This document shows positions 12,290 through 24,888 of a stretch of DNA of 64,000 bases, one piece after another; position 1 is the first letter of the stretch, and each line of letters starts with the position of its first letter. Source of the DNA: Allolobophora icterica (Eukaryota > Annelida > Clitellata > Crassiclitellata > Lumbricidae); contig OY744606.1 of assembly GCA_963556255.1 (NCBI GenBank), forward strand, positions 72,540,908 through 72,604,907. Direction: 5' to 3'. Under the pieces are notes generated by a model. The model had not been told where the DNA came from, did no database searches, and saw only the letters and a program-made list of their open reading frames with translations. Position numbers and translations under genes: made by a program.

Positions 12290-13670
12290 TGATTGTATTG
12301 TATTGTATTTAAAAACTTATAAGTGCCTCTACCAAGTTCCCACCAATCAAGGGCGCTCCCAGTGCGAAGGTTCTCGGGAATAAAGGCAAGTTTAAAGACA
12401 ACGAAAAGCTGTGGCAGGACCACCGGATAGTATTGCAGCCCGGACCGAATGAGGAAGCTGATTCCACAATGAAGGGCCAATAGTAACAAAGGAACGAGAC
12501 TGGGCTCTCACCGTTCTCACTGGGGGAACAAATGAGTCAAGTCGATCAGAGGAGCGAAGAGAGCTAGCTGAAGTAGGAAGACGTAGTGGGTCACAGAGGT
12601 ATTTAGGAGCAAGACCCAGGTAAGATCGGCAAATATGGATAAGTACCTTTAGTTGGAACGAGACTGGACCATCACCTTTCTCACTGGGGAACAAATAAGT
12701 CATATTATGTACCTTTAGTTGGATGCGGGCAGTAAGAGGAATCCGGTGAAGATGTTCAAACATGAATGTGGAAATATGGGAGAATCGTGGGAGACGGGTG
12801 ATTTGTCTGGCAGCTGCTTTAAGAACAGATTGTAGAGGGGAGAGATGGACTTTGGGGAGGCCAACAAAGAGGGAGTTACAGTAATCAATGCGAGAGCAGA
12901 TAAAGGCATAGACAATGGGAGTAAAGACTGGAGAGAAGACAGATCTTCGGATAGCCTTGAGACGTCGGAGATGGTAGTAGCACAAGCGGGTGAGATTAGA
13001 GATATAGTCAGAAAAAGAAAGGGAGCTATCAAGAATTATACCCAGGTTGCGGTCAGATGCAGAGAATGTATAAAAAGGAAACCTTTGAGATAAAAGAGGG
13101 TAGTCAACCTTGGCCAGTTGTTGAAGAGTGCCAAACTAAATCAATTGGGTCTCTGCTGGGTTTAAAGAAAACATGTTTAAGGACAGCCATGCTTGAAGAT
13201 CATGAAAGAGAGCATCAATGCGAGCAGTAAGAAACAGCTGAGCATACGGAGACCCATGCACGTAGAGCTGGGCGTCATCAGCATAGAGGCGGCCAGTGGT
13301 TAAATGCGTTACAAAGCTGGAGGTAATATCAGCTGATTAAAGCAGGTAAAGGAGTGGGCCAAGTACTGATCCCTGGGGACACCAAACTTGACAGTAACCC
13401 AGTGTGTTCTGGAGTCACCCCAGATTATCGTTTGTGTGCGATCTGTAAGATAGGATCGGAACCAAATAAGAGATGAGCCCCTGAGACCACTTGAGAACTC
13501 GAGACGTTGCAGGAGGATCTCATGGTCAACCATGTCAAAGGCAGCAGAGATGTCAAATAGAGCAAGCAACGAGATCTGGGATCTGTCAAACGCAGTGTAG
13601 CAACCAGAGAGGAGAGATAAGAGGACAGTTTAAGTAGAGTTTCTGCAGTCTGAGGCCGAGTTCACGGACA
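12290..13670 (-). mobile_element. L2/CR1-like LINE fragment with RT domain
   Basis: On the minus strand, the RT palm is visible at 13569-13309 (LFDISAAFDMVDHEIL, SYLTDRTQTI, degraded GVPRDQYLA). A YADD box lies near 13290, and the thumb/C-terminal region at 12985-12392 (YCNSLFVGLPK, FMFEHLHRIPLTARIQLK, SLRSSDRLDSFVP, SFVTIGPSLWNQLP). Frameshifts separate the pieces. The 3' tail ends in an ATACA repeat that abuts the RTE tail, so the two LINEs converge tail to tail. The 5' part is missing. Confidence 0.88.
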
Positions 13671-14149
13671 TGACTCACGCCACGGTGTTATCATTCAAAT
13701 GAAGAAATCAAGATTGGACTTGCCAACTACAGAAACTAAAGCTGATTTCCTGAACTAAGTTAAAACATTTACACTGCAGTACTGTGTCAGATGCTTTTTC
13801 ATTTATTTTATTACTCATTGCTGTTTGTAGTGACAGTCATGGACGATATTATATTAGGGATTTAGGATTACGATATATATTAGTATTATTATGTAGGCCT
13901 AACATTAGTATGATGTGTTGCTTAGTATTTGATGTAGGCAAAAGAACACTAATGAAATAGGTAGAATCAAGATCAGATAAGACTGACTGACATTAGGGCC
14001 TGACCGGGTGTCATAAGAGGGGAGCAGGGAGAAGGAGGGGCGAAGGAATGATAGCGCGACCGAAAGGAGAGCGAGATTGGGGGAGAGATGGATGAATGAC
14101 AGGTCAGGACGATAGTTGAGAAGGAGGAAGAGCGAAGACTGGAAGGAGA

Positions 14150-14330
14150 ACGGCATTCACTCACGGGAGGAGGAATCGGTTGGTCGTAGGATTCACTCAC
14201 GGAAGGAGGAATCGGTGAGACGTAGGATTCACTCACAGGAGGAGGAATCGGTTAGACGTAGGATTCACTCACGGAAGGAGGAATCGGTGAGACGTACGAT
14301 TAACTCACGGAGGGAGGAATCGTGTGACGG
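14150..14330 (+). repeat. 36-bp minisatellite, about five units
   Basis: Units resemble ATTCACTCACGGAAGGAGG followed by AATCGGTGAGACGTAGG. The period of 36 bp is 12 codons, so one plus-strand frame stays open and would read IHSRKEESVRRR repeatedly. No flanking coding evidence supports a gene. Confidence 0.85.
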
Positions 14331-14889
14331 AAAATTGCAGACGCAGAAACTGTTATGCAACACGAAGTGAGAACTGTTCTAGGTGTACATACGTTGTGTA
14401 AAAATATTGTATAATAAGAATTGCAAAACATACAAGAGTACTGTCTTCTAACTGTCTTCGCGAGGTGAATTACAAAAACCCACGTGCTTCGAATGCTAAC
14501 AAGACCCCCGAAGACTAGCCTAGCCGCTCGATTACGTAACACCGCTGCCACCATAACTGAAGACAGATCAAGTAACATCTTCTTTCAGTACACTGTTTGT
14601 AGCTTTAACTTTGGGTTCTTAATTTGAAAGTCATAACCATTAAACCGGCTGATGTAAGACCAGCTCTCATTTTACAACATATTGCGTTTTCGGTCTGGTG
14701 TTTCAGACAAAGTTGCTAGAAAACGGTGATACATATCAAAAATCAATTTTTGGTGCAATATCAACTTTAACATGGACCTTCGATTTAGGTTTGTCCGGGA
14801 ACTTAACTCGAGTTTTTATTACTTTTTGCCCCACCCTAGGGTGTAACGTCGTCTATCGTGTGAGCGCTCGCGTGAGAAACATCGTGTTT

Positions 14890-15100
14890 ACTTTACAATG
14901 TCATTAGCTTGTGTAAACTGCTCAGTCCTCATTACCCAGACTTCTCATTCTTCAACAGGGTCACCTGATTATCTGTCTCTAGTCATATCTAAATCAAGAA
15001 CTGCTCTTGGTGAACGAACTTTTTCACTTGCTGGACCTAGCTTTTCTGTGTCCGTTCCTCTCAGTCGCTATGTCATTTCGTTCACGTGTTAATACTTAAG
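14890..15100 (+). mobile_element. LINE RT C-terminal remnant (copy A upstream)
   Basis: Plus-strand translation gives the degraded CR1/L2-type block SPDYLSLVISKSRTALGERT followed by FSLAGPSF. The matching remnant in the B unit is at 45045-45245, so it predates the duplication. Confidence 0.6.
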
Positions 15101-15639
15101 CTTACCTCTTTCAAATTGCTTATCCACCGTAGGCTGCCTCTCTGTATTCTGGATGTCGACCTGATTATGGCTTGGTTTTGATGTGTTACCGGTTGATGCC
15201 TTGTGCATTAGATGCGGGCGCGACAGAAGTTACTTATTAGGCCCTAATACTGATCTTTGTCGTGACGAGACACAGCTTATAAAGAGCAGACGCCCACGCT
15301 TTGTACAGAGAGTGCAAAAGTTTGTGCCACTTGCCTATCGTGTATGTTGTACTCATTCTATAATTTTAGTTACAAATGCTATTCGTGGATTTGCGTGTAG
15401 AGAATGTTTGTCGAAGACTACTGTGACTAGATTGTTTGTTTCATTAACAGTACAGTCGAAAAATTAAAAAAATCGATGAAAGAGACGCAGTAAGACTTTG
15501 TCATTACTCTAGTCAACACTATGATACGAGTCGGGCGAGTTATCAGTTCAGTTTGTGTAGGCCTAATAGCTTTGACTTTGTAATCACTGTTGATTAATTG
15601 AAAACTCATCAATTAATTTAATAGGTGAAGATGAGTCCG

Positions 15640-16170
15640 TTAGTAAGTTTGAGGAAGTAAGGGACTGGACTTCTTCCGCTTAATCTAGAACGAGTTCAGT
15701 TTTAAACTTAGTTCTAGAACGGTTAGGTACAGTGTCAGAAGAGCAAAGATTAGCTTCGGAGGAACAGAGATTATCTAGTGCGGAAAACAGATTATTAATA
15801 GAGAGGCAACCTCAGGAAAATCGATTATTTCTACAACGTCAAGATGAGTCCTTAGAAAGACTATAGAAGGTCGTTTTAGCGTGTTAGAAATGCAGGAGGA
15901 TGAACGATGGGAAGCGGAATAGATTGTTGTGGATGAACCAGAATATAGCCAAACTATAGAACGTACAGTCACACCCTTCCACTCGCTCTCCTCAGAAGTA
16001 AGGTTGGTAAGTGACATCAGAGAAGTTCTGGAAGTTAGTACAGAACTGGTGGCACTTAGAAGAAGCCAGAAGCTACTGAGTAAGCCTAGGCCAGATTACA
16101 AGCGTTCAAAGGTCGATTCCACCCAGTACCGCTCCATAAGACAGAAGAACCTTCTACTAGAGTAGAGAAC
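15640..16170 (+). pseudogene. Degenerate Glu/Arg-rich coding remnant, unidentified
   Basis: Several plus-strand segments look protein-like but are broken by stops. One is a heptad-like run rich in Glu, Gln, Arg and Leu (about 15730-15865, e.g. SEEQRLASEEQRLSSAENRL). Another is an open frame at 15929-16165 (VRLVSDIREVLEVSTELVAL, then PRPDYKRSKVD). The layout resembles a gag-type coiled coil of a retroelement, but no diagnostic motif was seen. Confidence 0.35.
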
Positions 16171-16375
16171 CTCTCCCGTCGATCATCCGATTCAGTAAGA
16201 ATCCACGGCAAGTAACCGAAGCTCCCTCGCAACATGGCTACAGCGGCTATGGCTCGCGACAGCGCTCAGGGTTGAGGGGTGAACGTTAGAATATGATCAC
16301 CAAAAAGGCGTTTTAGAACTGCTCAGTCATATTCATACTCGTATACAAAATACTTAAATACTTAAATCACTTAAG

Positions 16376-16470
16376 TCTTTCTTTTTTAACCGTGGCTGGA
16401 CTGGGAGCGCTCCTGAGTAGGTATCTTGAAGGAGCGCTATATAAATTTTCAGAATGAATGAATGAATGAA
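16376..16470 (+). mobile_element. Solo LINE 3' tail with compensated stem-loop
   Basis: It matches the last 90 bp of the LINE fragment at 50430-50515 (ACCGTGGCTGGACT, GAGTAGGT, CTTGAAG, GCGCTATATAA) and ends in a GAAT repeat. The stem arms AGCGCTCCT (16406-16414) and AGGAGCGCT (16430-16438) pair perfectly although both differ from the family consensus. Confidence 0.8.
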
Positions 16471-16521
16471 TACAAAAATGTGAGAATGTTGGCAAAAATA
16501 CAGGCGCTTAATTAAAGAACA

Positions 16522-16987
<466 letters not shown>

Positions 16988-17085
16988 TTAGCGATGATTC
17001 TGACGTCGCATTGAAGGATGGACTGGAACGGTTTTCTCCAGAACTTCGGTCTCTTGAAGAGATTATGCTTTAGCTTGATTAAAAT

Positions 17086-17983
17086 CAGTCTTGTTGTCCT
17101 CGAGACCAAGGTCTTGGTGTCGAGTGCACTCGAGTTCGTTTTTAAAAGTCTTGGTCTTGGTCTTGGTCTTGAGGTACAAGGTCTTGGTCTTGGTCTTGGT
17201 CTTGAGGTTCAAGGTCTTGGTCTTGGTCTTGGTCTTGAGGTTCAAAGTCTTGGTCTTGGTCTCGCAAGACCAAGACCAAGACCGGCTGTTAATATGAACA
17301 GTCATTTAACAGAACTCAAGAATTCTGTATCAAGCCTGCTTGCATCATACGACCAATATCTATGGATGGATACAAGTCATGCTGGTCAGGAAAACCCATT
17401 GGCAGCAGCAACAGTTATTCTGTATCAGACGGTATGATAAACCATGGAAAGATTTCAAAAGGACTCACTATCTGTAGGCCTACATTTACATCCAGTGCTT
17501 GAAAGGCTACTCTGTGTGTGTCAGCGACTTCGGCACCTGTAGAACGTATTTTTTCACATGGCGGAATTTTTATTAGGCCCACCAGGCACGTCTTGGTCAG
17601 AAATTGTGAGCGAATTGGTTTTTATAAAATACAAAAGGCATTTGGTATAAGAGTTTGCACGAAGGACTTTTGAATACAAATTCGCATTTCTCTGCAGTTT
17701 GCATTTAAAGTTAACTTGCTTGAATAAAATAAAAGACTCATGTTTTCATAAAAATAGCGAATATTCCGACTTTACAATTTTTAGAAGTCTTGACCTGATT
17801 TCGATTTTTTGGGTCTTGGTCTTGGTCTTGGTCTTGGTCTTGAGGTTCAAGGTCTTGGTCTTGGTCTTGGTCTCGAGGTTCAAAGTCTTGGTCTTGGTCT
17901 TGGTCTCGAGGTTCAAGGTCTTGGTCTTGAGGTTCAAGGTCTTGGTCTTGGTCTTGAGGTTTAAGGTCTTGACAACAAGACTG
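17086..17983 (+). mobile_element. hAT transposon remnant with GGTCTT-array ends
   Basis: Inverted ends CAGTCTTGTTGTC and GACAACAAGACTG are flanked by a perfect 8-bp duplication attaaaat (17078-17085, 17984-17991). Inside, 17505-17660 on the plus strand reads SATSAPVERIFSHGGIFIRP, the hAT C-terminal dimerisation block, with the frame broken on both sides. Arrays of GGTCTT, broken by GAGGTTCAA, occupy 17148-17275 and 17813-17970, both in the same orientation. The remainder of the transposase is lost. Confidence 0.9.
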
Positions 17984-18357
17984 ATTAAAATGCACCGTTG
18001 TACTAACCAAGTATTCACTGCGTCAGTCTTTTGCTGCCGATCTTGGATTGAAACTTTAATATCTTCCACAAAAATCGGAAATTCTTTTTGAGAACTACAG
18101 TTTGAAACTTAACAGCGAAAACGAAATCGTGCTATCATCTGTAGGCCAACTTCTGCCGGAATGTAGAGCAAGCCCAACAGGCCAATGGATTTAGAGCACG
18201 TGTGAGAGTTATGCAGATGCCTGCTGTTATTAGACGTTTTGCCAGTTAAAGTTAACGATGCCAGATGATGAAAAAACCAAGGCATTGAGACAAGCCTACC
18301 ATTTCCATCTAAGCTCCCGACCCACTTGAGCCTGGCATAAACTTTGAACAGGACATT

Positions 18358-18394
18358 CTCTCTGTCTCTCTCTGTCTCTCTCTGTCTCTCTCTC

Positions 18395-18427
<33 letters not shown>

Positions 18428-18488
18428 GTCTCTGTCTGTCTGTCTCTCTTTCTCTGTCTCTCTCTGTCTCTTTCTCTATCTATCTACT
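18358..18488. repeat. TCTG/TCTC microsatellite
   Basis: Imperfect pyrimidine-rich tetranucleotide array (TCTC, TCTG, then TATC). The next element inserted at its right end and duplicated tatctact. Confidence 0.9.
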
Positions 18489-18941
18489 CAGTGCTCGAAT
18501 TGGGACGGTATGAAACGGTATGCCATACCGGCACCTCTCCTGGCTGGCTGAAAGCATACCGGAACTTCTCCATGCGAAAAATCCATACCGGTATGGCCCA
18601 AAAACATCAGTCTCGTGAATTTTAAATAGTTTCTCACGACGAAACCATTGACAAGAAACCAGATTTCTTTCGCCGAAAATGCCCTAAAATTCACCTACGC
18701 AATGTAGAATTCAAACATTTTCCGGGGTAGGACCCGGACCCCCGCTGCAAGGGGAAGGGAGGGGAGGGTAAGGGGCTGGGAGGGGAAGGAATGGGGAGAT
18801 GGATAGGCATGGAGGAAGAAGTGAAGGGGAGCGGCAAGCCGCCTGGGGAGAGGAGAGGGAAGGGAGGGGACAGGAAATGGAAGGGAGGGGAATGGTTCTT
18901 TTAGCCACACCGGCACCTCTTATTTCCCACTTCGAGCCCTG
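18489..18941. mobile_element. hAT-like MITE (CAGTGCTCGAA family)
   Basis: Ends are CAGTGCTCGAATTGGGA and TCCCACTTCGAGCCCTG, flanked by tatctact and tatctacc (7 of 8). It shares its outer parts with 2262-2458 but carries a G/A-rich middle (18750-18895). Confidence 0.85.
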
Positions 18942-19041
18942 TATCTACCTCGCTCTAACAAGACAGGTGTTATTTGGTGTAAAGGTTTGCAAAGAATTTT
19001 ACATATTTGCGTTATATAACATCCTTAAGTTACATTAGCAA

Positions 19042-20177
19042 GAATTTTTAGTTTCTTATCGAACCTTTTCCGCACCACCTTCACATTTACGTTTCAAATT
19101 TAAATCACTCATAACTGTAAATGTTTTTCATTAATTTATTAACCAATAATAATTCGTCAAAATCAAACTCAGCGGAAGTAGAGATTCGACTGTTAATTAT
19201 GAAAGTCTGCCATATAGAGAATAAAATATAACACCGTCATAAATACCATAACAATAATTATAAATAACTACAATCGCGGAGTCATAACCGATTTTTAGAT
19301 ATTATGTCTAAGAACTTATTAGCGGCCCAAATATCACCGGCCCTGGCGACCCACCGGGATTTTTCCCGGTGTCCCTGCGGCCCAGTCCACCCATTTCCTT
19401 AAGTTACATTACACTACATTAGACATCCACAAGCATTAGATAGGTATCGTGTAAATTAATGTCTGAAGCATAAGACAGGTATCAGGTAAATTACTGTTAG
19501 AAGACCATTTACCTTTAGCAGGGATCCCGTCCTATGCAAACAAGAACAGGAACGCCGGCATCATGTTAATCTAGAAATGTTCTTGTGAATCCTGTCTAAA
19601 AATACCTGTCGTCAAATAAAGAACCGGAACGCCGTTCCGGTGCGTTCCGGTCCAAACCGGTACCTGACCTTTAGACGAGAGACTGAGACCAATTTAACGG
19701 CCCTGCTATTGCTCGGCTGGAATATTGATTAGGCTTAAAGTGACTTAATTGGAAGCATTTGCCTATTTTATAGTCCATAAGGCGATCTTTATCGTACACA
19801 CAGTTCAACTGGGCTAAAACAAGAAAACCACATAGTCTACTGTAAACTTAGAAGCTGACTGCTAATTCCGATAGTGTACTGTCGAGTTGTTTCATATTTA
19901 TAGCGGATAGTTCATTGGTCTACTTCTTGACTGTGGGTCATCCGACCTCTGGATCCTTTGTGCCTATCTGTCCGTACTGTGGTCTGTGGGTCAATTGGTC
20001 ACCTTGTTCCCTATTCTGCATTGCACTGGTCTACTTTACACCCTAATATACATAGCTAGTTCGCATCGCTTATAGGCCTACAGCGGCAATATAACTCGTT
20101 GACATTTATGTCTCAAAGCTAGAGCACGTAAGTTTTGGGCTTATATAGACATCATTCTACACGGGATTTGGTCTCAA
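19042..20177. other. Intergenic, only repeat scraps
   Basis: No coding segment recognised. It holds a fragment rich in CCCGG words at 19323-19395 and a fragment with CCGGAACG and CCGTTCCGG words at 19605-19665, similar to the interior of the MITE at 28717-28893. Confidence 0.5.
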
Positions 20178-21902
20178 CAGAGCCGTAGCTAGCGTTTCAT
20201 GGGCCCGGTGCAGGGAGTCCCGCATGGGCCTCTGTTTGGCCCTGTAAGGCCTGTAGCTTTGCGCTCGTACCAATATTGTCATGGACTCATATGTATGCCA
20301 TCCGCCACCTAATGTCTAAATCAAGGTCTTAGGTCACAGTCATAAAATTGCGTTATATTTTGCTATTATACAGAAAAATCGCAATCAGTAACCAAAATTA
20401 GTTATTCCGTTCACTCACATAAATTCTGACGACATTGTGCAATGTGACCGTCGTGACTCGAGACGAAAAAACAAGGTAAAGGCGTTCAGAACCTTGACTG
20501 GCAGGCAGTGGCAGCTGGCTATCAATCAATAACCAATCAATAACCAAAATTAGTTATTCCGTTCACTCACATAAATTCTGAAGACCATGCAATTATGCAA
20601 TGTGACCGTCGTGACTCGAGACGCAAAAACAAGGTAAATGGAGTTTAGTATGATGTATACCCCGTGATCGATCGAGTCGAACTGCTATGATCGACTTGGC
20701 TCAGCCGACGATCGATTCGATCGATTTTGTCGACTAGTCGACCTCTCGTCGCCTCGATCGACTTGGCAAATAAACGATCGACTTGATCAATGTTGTCTAC
20801 TTGGACTGTACCATGGGCCCGGGAACCATGGCGCCAAATGTGCCAATGTTCACACAAGTTTTGGCTCTGTAAAGCCGAGGCAGAAGCATATGCTCACACA
20901 ACTTTTGGCTGGCGCTTTGTATTTGATGCTTGCTAAAGTAGTTATTGACTTATTATTCTATAGACGCGTTTCATTTCACGAATATGTAGGCCATGTAGCC
21001 TATAATAAAATTTTCCACTGATTGTTAAAAAATGACAAAATATTCTTATTGGTTATATCGGATATAATGTAGGGCCTATAGTTCTATCCATCTTAGGTCT
21101 GTAGCCTACTTCCCTGAAGTTAGCTCACGCAACTTTTAAAAACTTTCCGAAACACTGCTCTTGGCCAAAATCGAAGCATTCAGTCCCGTCCTAACATACA
21201 GACATTCGAACGTTTTGAGATCGTCGTTATAACTGACTACAGAGCTGAAATTTTCTTAAACTTGCGCATTTTTAACGCATCTTAATCTTTCCATTTTCAC
21301 CGTAAAACTGTGAAAAAATTTGCAGCTTCCACTATACGAAGTCACCAAAAGGCTTATAATTTGCACTGAACTTCAAATCAAGTTAATACGGTAGTTGTGC
21401 TTTTACAAAGCATTACGTCATCACATCATGTGGGTCATTTTGTGAAGTAGCCGCAAAAATAGTAAGAAAATATTGCATAGTCGAATCGAGTCGAGGAAAC
21501 AACGATCGACTCGACTTAATTGTCAAAACATATGATCGACTCGACTTGCAAGTCGATCGAGTCGAAGATTTTTTCGACCGACTCGACTTGGCAGAGTTTC
21601 GATCGACTTGATCGACTGACTCGATCGATCACGGGGTATAGTATGGTGGCTGGCATCTGGCTATGCTAAAGCAGTAGGCTAAAGGAAGGAAGAAATGCTG
21701 TCTACTGTCGGAACATTCGAACGTCACAACTACTAAATCTGTCACCAAATAAGCAGGAATGTGAATTAGATAAATTGTAAAAAGAGACTTTCAACTGTGG
21801 TTAGGCTATAAAAATTGTTTGGCGTCTCTATGGGCCCCTGAAGGTCGTGGGCCCGAGTGTCTTGCACCCCTGCACATATATGATAGGCTAGCTACGCCAC
21901 TG
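20178..21902. mobile_element. hAT-like element carrying a second nested element
   Basis: Ends are CAGAGCCGTAGCTAGC and GCTAGCTACGCCACTG. A similar unoccupied sequence at 52436-52500 marks the flanks. A 100-bp block is directly repeated at 20386-20484 and 20528-20638 (AACCAAAATTAGTTATTCCG). No clear 8-bp duplication was found, so the exact ends are uncertain. Confidence 0.65.
20656..21640. mobile_element. hAT-like element with ATCGACTTG-array ends
   Basis: Ends are TATACCCCGTGATCGATCGA and, inverted at the right, TCGATCACGGGGTATA, flanked by gtatgatg and gtatggtg (7 of 8). Both terminal 120 to 150 bp are packed with GATCGA, TCGACT and GTCGA words. The interior has no recognised protein. It is nested in 20178-21902. 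Confidence 0.8.
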
Positions 21903-22062
21903 CTCGGCAGGGTCTTTTATGACCCCAGCCGAACTTTGCACACTTGGGCGTATGCTCAAAACTGGAAAGCAAGCTTAATCATTATCATGCGTCCTACGCA
22001 GTGCGTACGTAGAAACTAACCATATTTCCCACCCATAGATTATAATCAATGGTAGCGATGCT

Positions 22063-22560
22063 ATGATAAGCAATGACAAACATTTTAAGCAGAGGTTGAC
22101 TTCCAAATATGTCCTAAACATGGACGATGTCTTTCAACTGTATCCACAAAGTGTCGGTCGTATACCTCGTCGATCGCTCAACGCTAAGAGATCCCACGTT
22201 TCTCGAAGTTTTCTCGACTGTCCAATAATAAAATGCCATGTCAGATTCCTCTTCCCGATCATCCTCTTGTCTTGCTTTCTCCCACCCTCCAGTCACTACT
22301 TGCCTTAAGTTCTCCACCGATCCATATCCCAAACTGCACCTCAACTCTGGAACGAACTTCCCTCTGAATTCCGCATATTCTCAGTTCCTCCCCCAATGAA
22401 GTGAGGGGAGAGGGAGAAACAGAGAGGAACAGAGGATTTTAAAACAGAGGATTTTAAAAACATCTTAGGACCTCACATTCTGCAGGGCCTAAAAAACAGA
22501 GGATTAGAACAGAGGATTTTAAAAACTAGAGCGCATATGCTCTACGCATAATAGGTTAGT
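22063..22560 (+). mobile_element. LINE RT C-terminal remnant
   Basis: Plus-strand frames give VGRIPRRSLNAKRSHVSRSF and then SISQTAPQLWNELPSEFR, the C-terminal signature of CR1/L2-type LINEs, with frameshifts between. A 16-bp segment AACAGAGGATTTTAAA is then repeated several times. Confidence 0.6.
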
Positions 22561-22887
22561 TTACAGCATTCCAAAAAGGAATGTGTCATTCGACTAACTT
22601 GTTAACCTTTTTACGGTGTTCTTTAATTAAACGAAGATGAGGATATGTGCCTTCAACTAACCGAGAGGTGGTGAATGGCTCGTCGCTGCAAACTTCATTT
22701 TCTCAGTATCGGCATATATTGAAATTGCTTCAACCAAACAATGGAACAGCTTTATTCGACCTGTTCGGCCTAAAGATACAATATGATGTGCAAACGAAAA
22801 CAAGTACTATTCTGTCGTGATTAATTTGTTGAACTAGATGACTTTGAGATTGCTTCAGTAGTGGATAATCCTTAACTCGTACAGTTA

Positions 22888-23256
<369 letters not shown>

Positions 23257-23626
23257 TATATATATATGTGATACAGTACCCATAAAATCCCCCCCCCGAA
23301 AAAATGTGAGGTCCTAAGCTGTAGATTTTTTAAGCTTATGCCTAATTCCGACCCTGCCTGTAGATAATAATAGTCTGCTGACGGAAAGGCTGAAAACGGC
23401 CTTTACCACATTTGATATTTGACTTCCTCCTCCGATGCGGCCCGCGGACTGATTTTAATGGCCCGCCCGAGTTGAATACCTACCGTAAATAAATAATTGC
23501 AAGCACAATTCAAAGCCAAATATTTCACTAAAACGTGCTTGAACGTTTATTAATATACTTTTCGGCGCTGAACTATAATAAAGCATGCCCCACATACATG
23601 CTATTCACTGATTATTACATAACTAG

Positions 23627-24500
23627 AGTATTTGCCCCGTAATATGACGGGTTGACGGGTTGAAACGTCGATCACGATTTAAACGTAATCGTCGGTCTCG
23701 GGGACTTCGTCATTCATAGGACAACGAAATTTTGAAGTACTATTAACCAATAAAATAAAATTTTCCAGAATTATTACGTCGTGTGGACTGTTAGAAGAAA
23801 TTATAAATATTTTCGAAGAATACAGAATTTGCCCTATATTGCACGCGACCAATATATATTTAGGCCAATCAGTCTTCACCTCGTCTTTGCTCCTCCTCCC
23901 CCTCAACCTGCCATCAGATCGTTTGCCATAATAAGGGAGTGATGCCGGGAGGGATGGAGGAAGGGAGTGAAAGAGTGAAGGAGGGAGGGAGGGACAGAGC
24001 TAGGGCGGGAGGGAGGGTTGCCGGCCTTAGAGACGTTGGCCTAGACCTGTCAGACGTTTAAATGCGGCCAAGGGCCTGTCAGGCATAGAACATTCCAATT
24101 CGTTTATCTTACGGCTAGAGTATTTGCCCGTCATATATGACGGGTTGAAAAAGAAAATGAATCGATTGATAGCAAGAGAAAAGAATTTGTTTATTGGAAT
24201 GCTTGATTATAAGTCACATTGCGAATCAGACAGACGGATTTATAGACAGACAACGGTTAGTCAGTCTGTGACTCCCTCCCTCCCTCCCTCCCTCCCTCCC
24301 TTCCTCCTTCCCTCCCTCTCTCCCTCCCTCCCTCCCTCCCTCCCTCCATCCCTCCTCCCTCGAACAATAGAGTATTTGCCCTGTTTTGCACATGACCAAT
24401 CGATGTTTAGGCTAATCAGTCTTCGCCTTGTCAGTATTTTCTCCTCCTCCCCCTCAACCTCCTGTCAGATCGTGTGCCACAATGAGGGAGTGATACCGGG
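23627..24500. repeat. Duplicated block with GGGA and CCCT arrays
   Basis: Two diverged direct copies of one segment: 23627-23970 and 24119-24510. Both contain GAGTATTTGCCC, a CCTCCTCCCCCTCAACCT stretch, and GGGAGTGATRCCGGGAGGGA. Between and inside them lie GGGA repeats (23945-24015) and CCCT repeats (24268-24360). Confidence 0.75.
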
Positions 24501-24888
24501 AGGGAGGGATGGATGGGAGGGAGGCAGAGACGGACCGCCGCTACATTCCAAAGCCTTTACCGTAGGACACACAGATTTGGGAAACTATATAAGAGATGGA
24601 CACACAGAGCTGGGAAACTATATGAGATTATAGCCATAAACATTTTAATACAGTTAATAATTTTCAGTAAATTTTAGTCGTTGATTTTGAGTTTACTGTT
24701 GTGGCCCTCGGCTTCAAGAATAATTGTTTCAGTGGCCCGCGGTGTCAAAATGGTTGGACAGCACTGATATAAGGCATTGAACCAACCCAACATTGAACGG
24801 CAAGTGTGCTGTCATGGGTATATTCAAGGAGAAAGTGGTTGCTGCACTGACATTGTAGACCCTTTAGTTCAGCTTTTTCGATAGATAG

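Larger units (their letters stand above)
9057..14837. mobile_element. Nested block bounded by hAT-like inverted repeats
   Basis: The left end AGGGTGGGGCAAA (9061-9073, preceded by TTAT) and the right end TTTGCCCCACCCT (14825-14837) are inverted copies. Both sides are flanked by agggtgta (9049-9056 and 14838-14845). The B copy near 44970 has only the unoccupied sequence. The block therefore entered as one DNA transposon, or grew inside one. It now contains an RTE LINE on the plus strand, an L2-like LINE on the minus strand and a 36-bp minisatellite. Confidence 0.75.

Noticed and set aside
14345..14580. Possible LTR
   Set aside because: The base composition looked LTR-like, but no paired copy, TG...CA border or primer-binding site could be shown.
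17018..18091. Gly-Leu and Lys-Thr repeat frames
   Set aside because: Encoded by the GGTCTT arrays of the hAT ends.
24124..24633. 169-codon plus frame
   Set aside because: Runs through CCCT repeats and a duplicated non-coding block; no domain.
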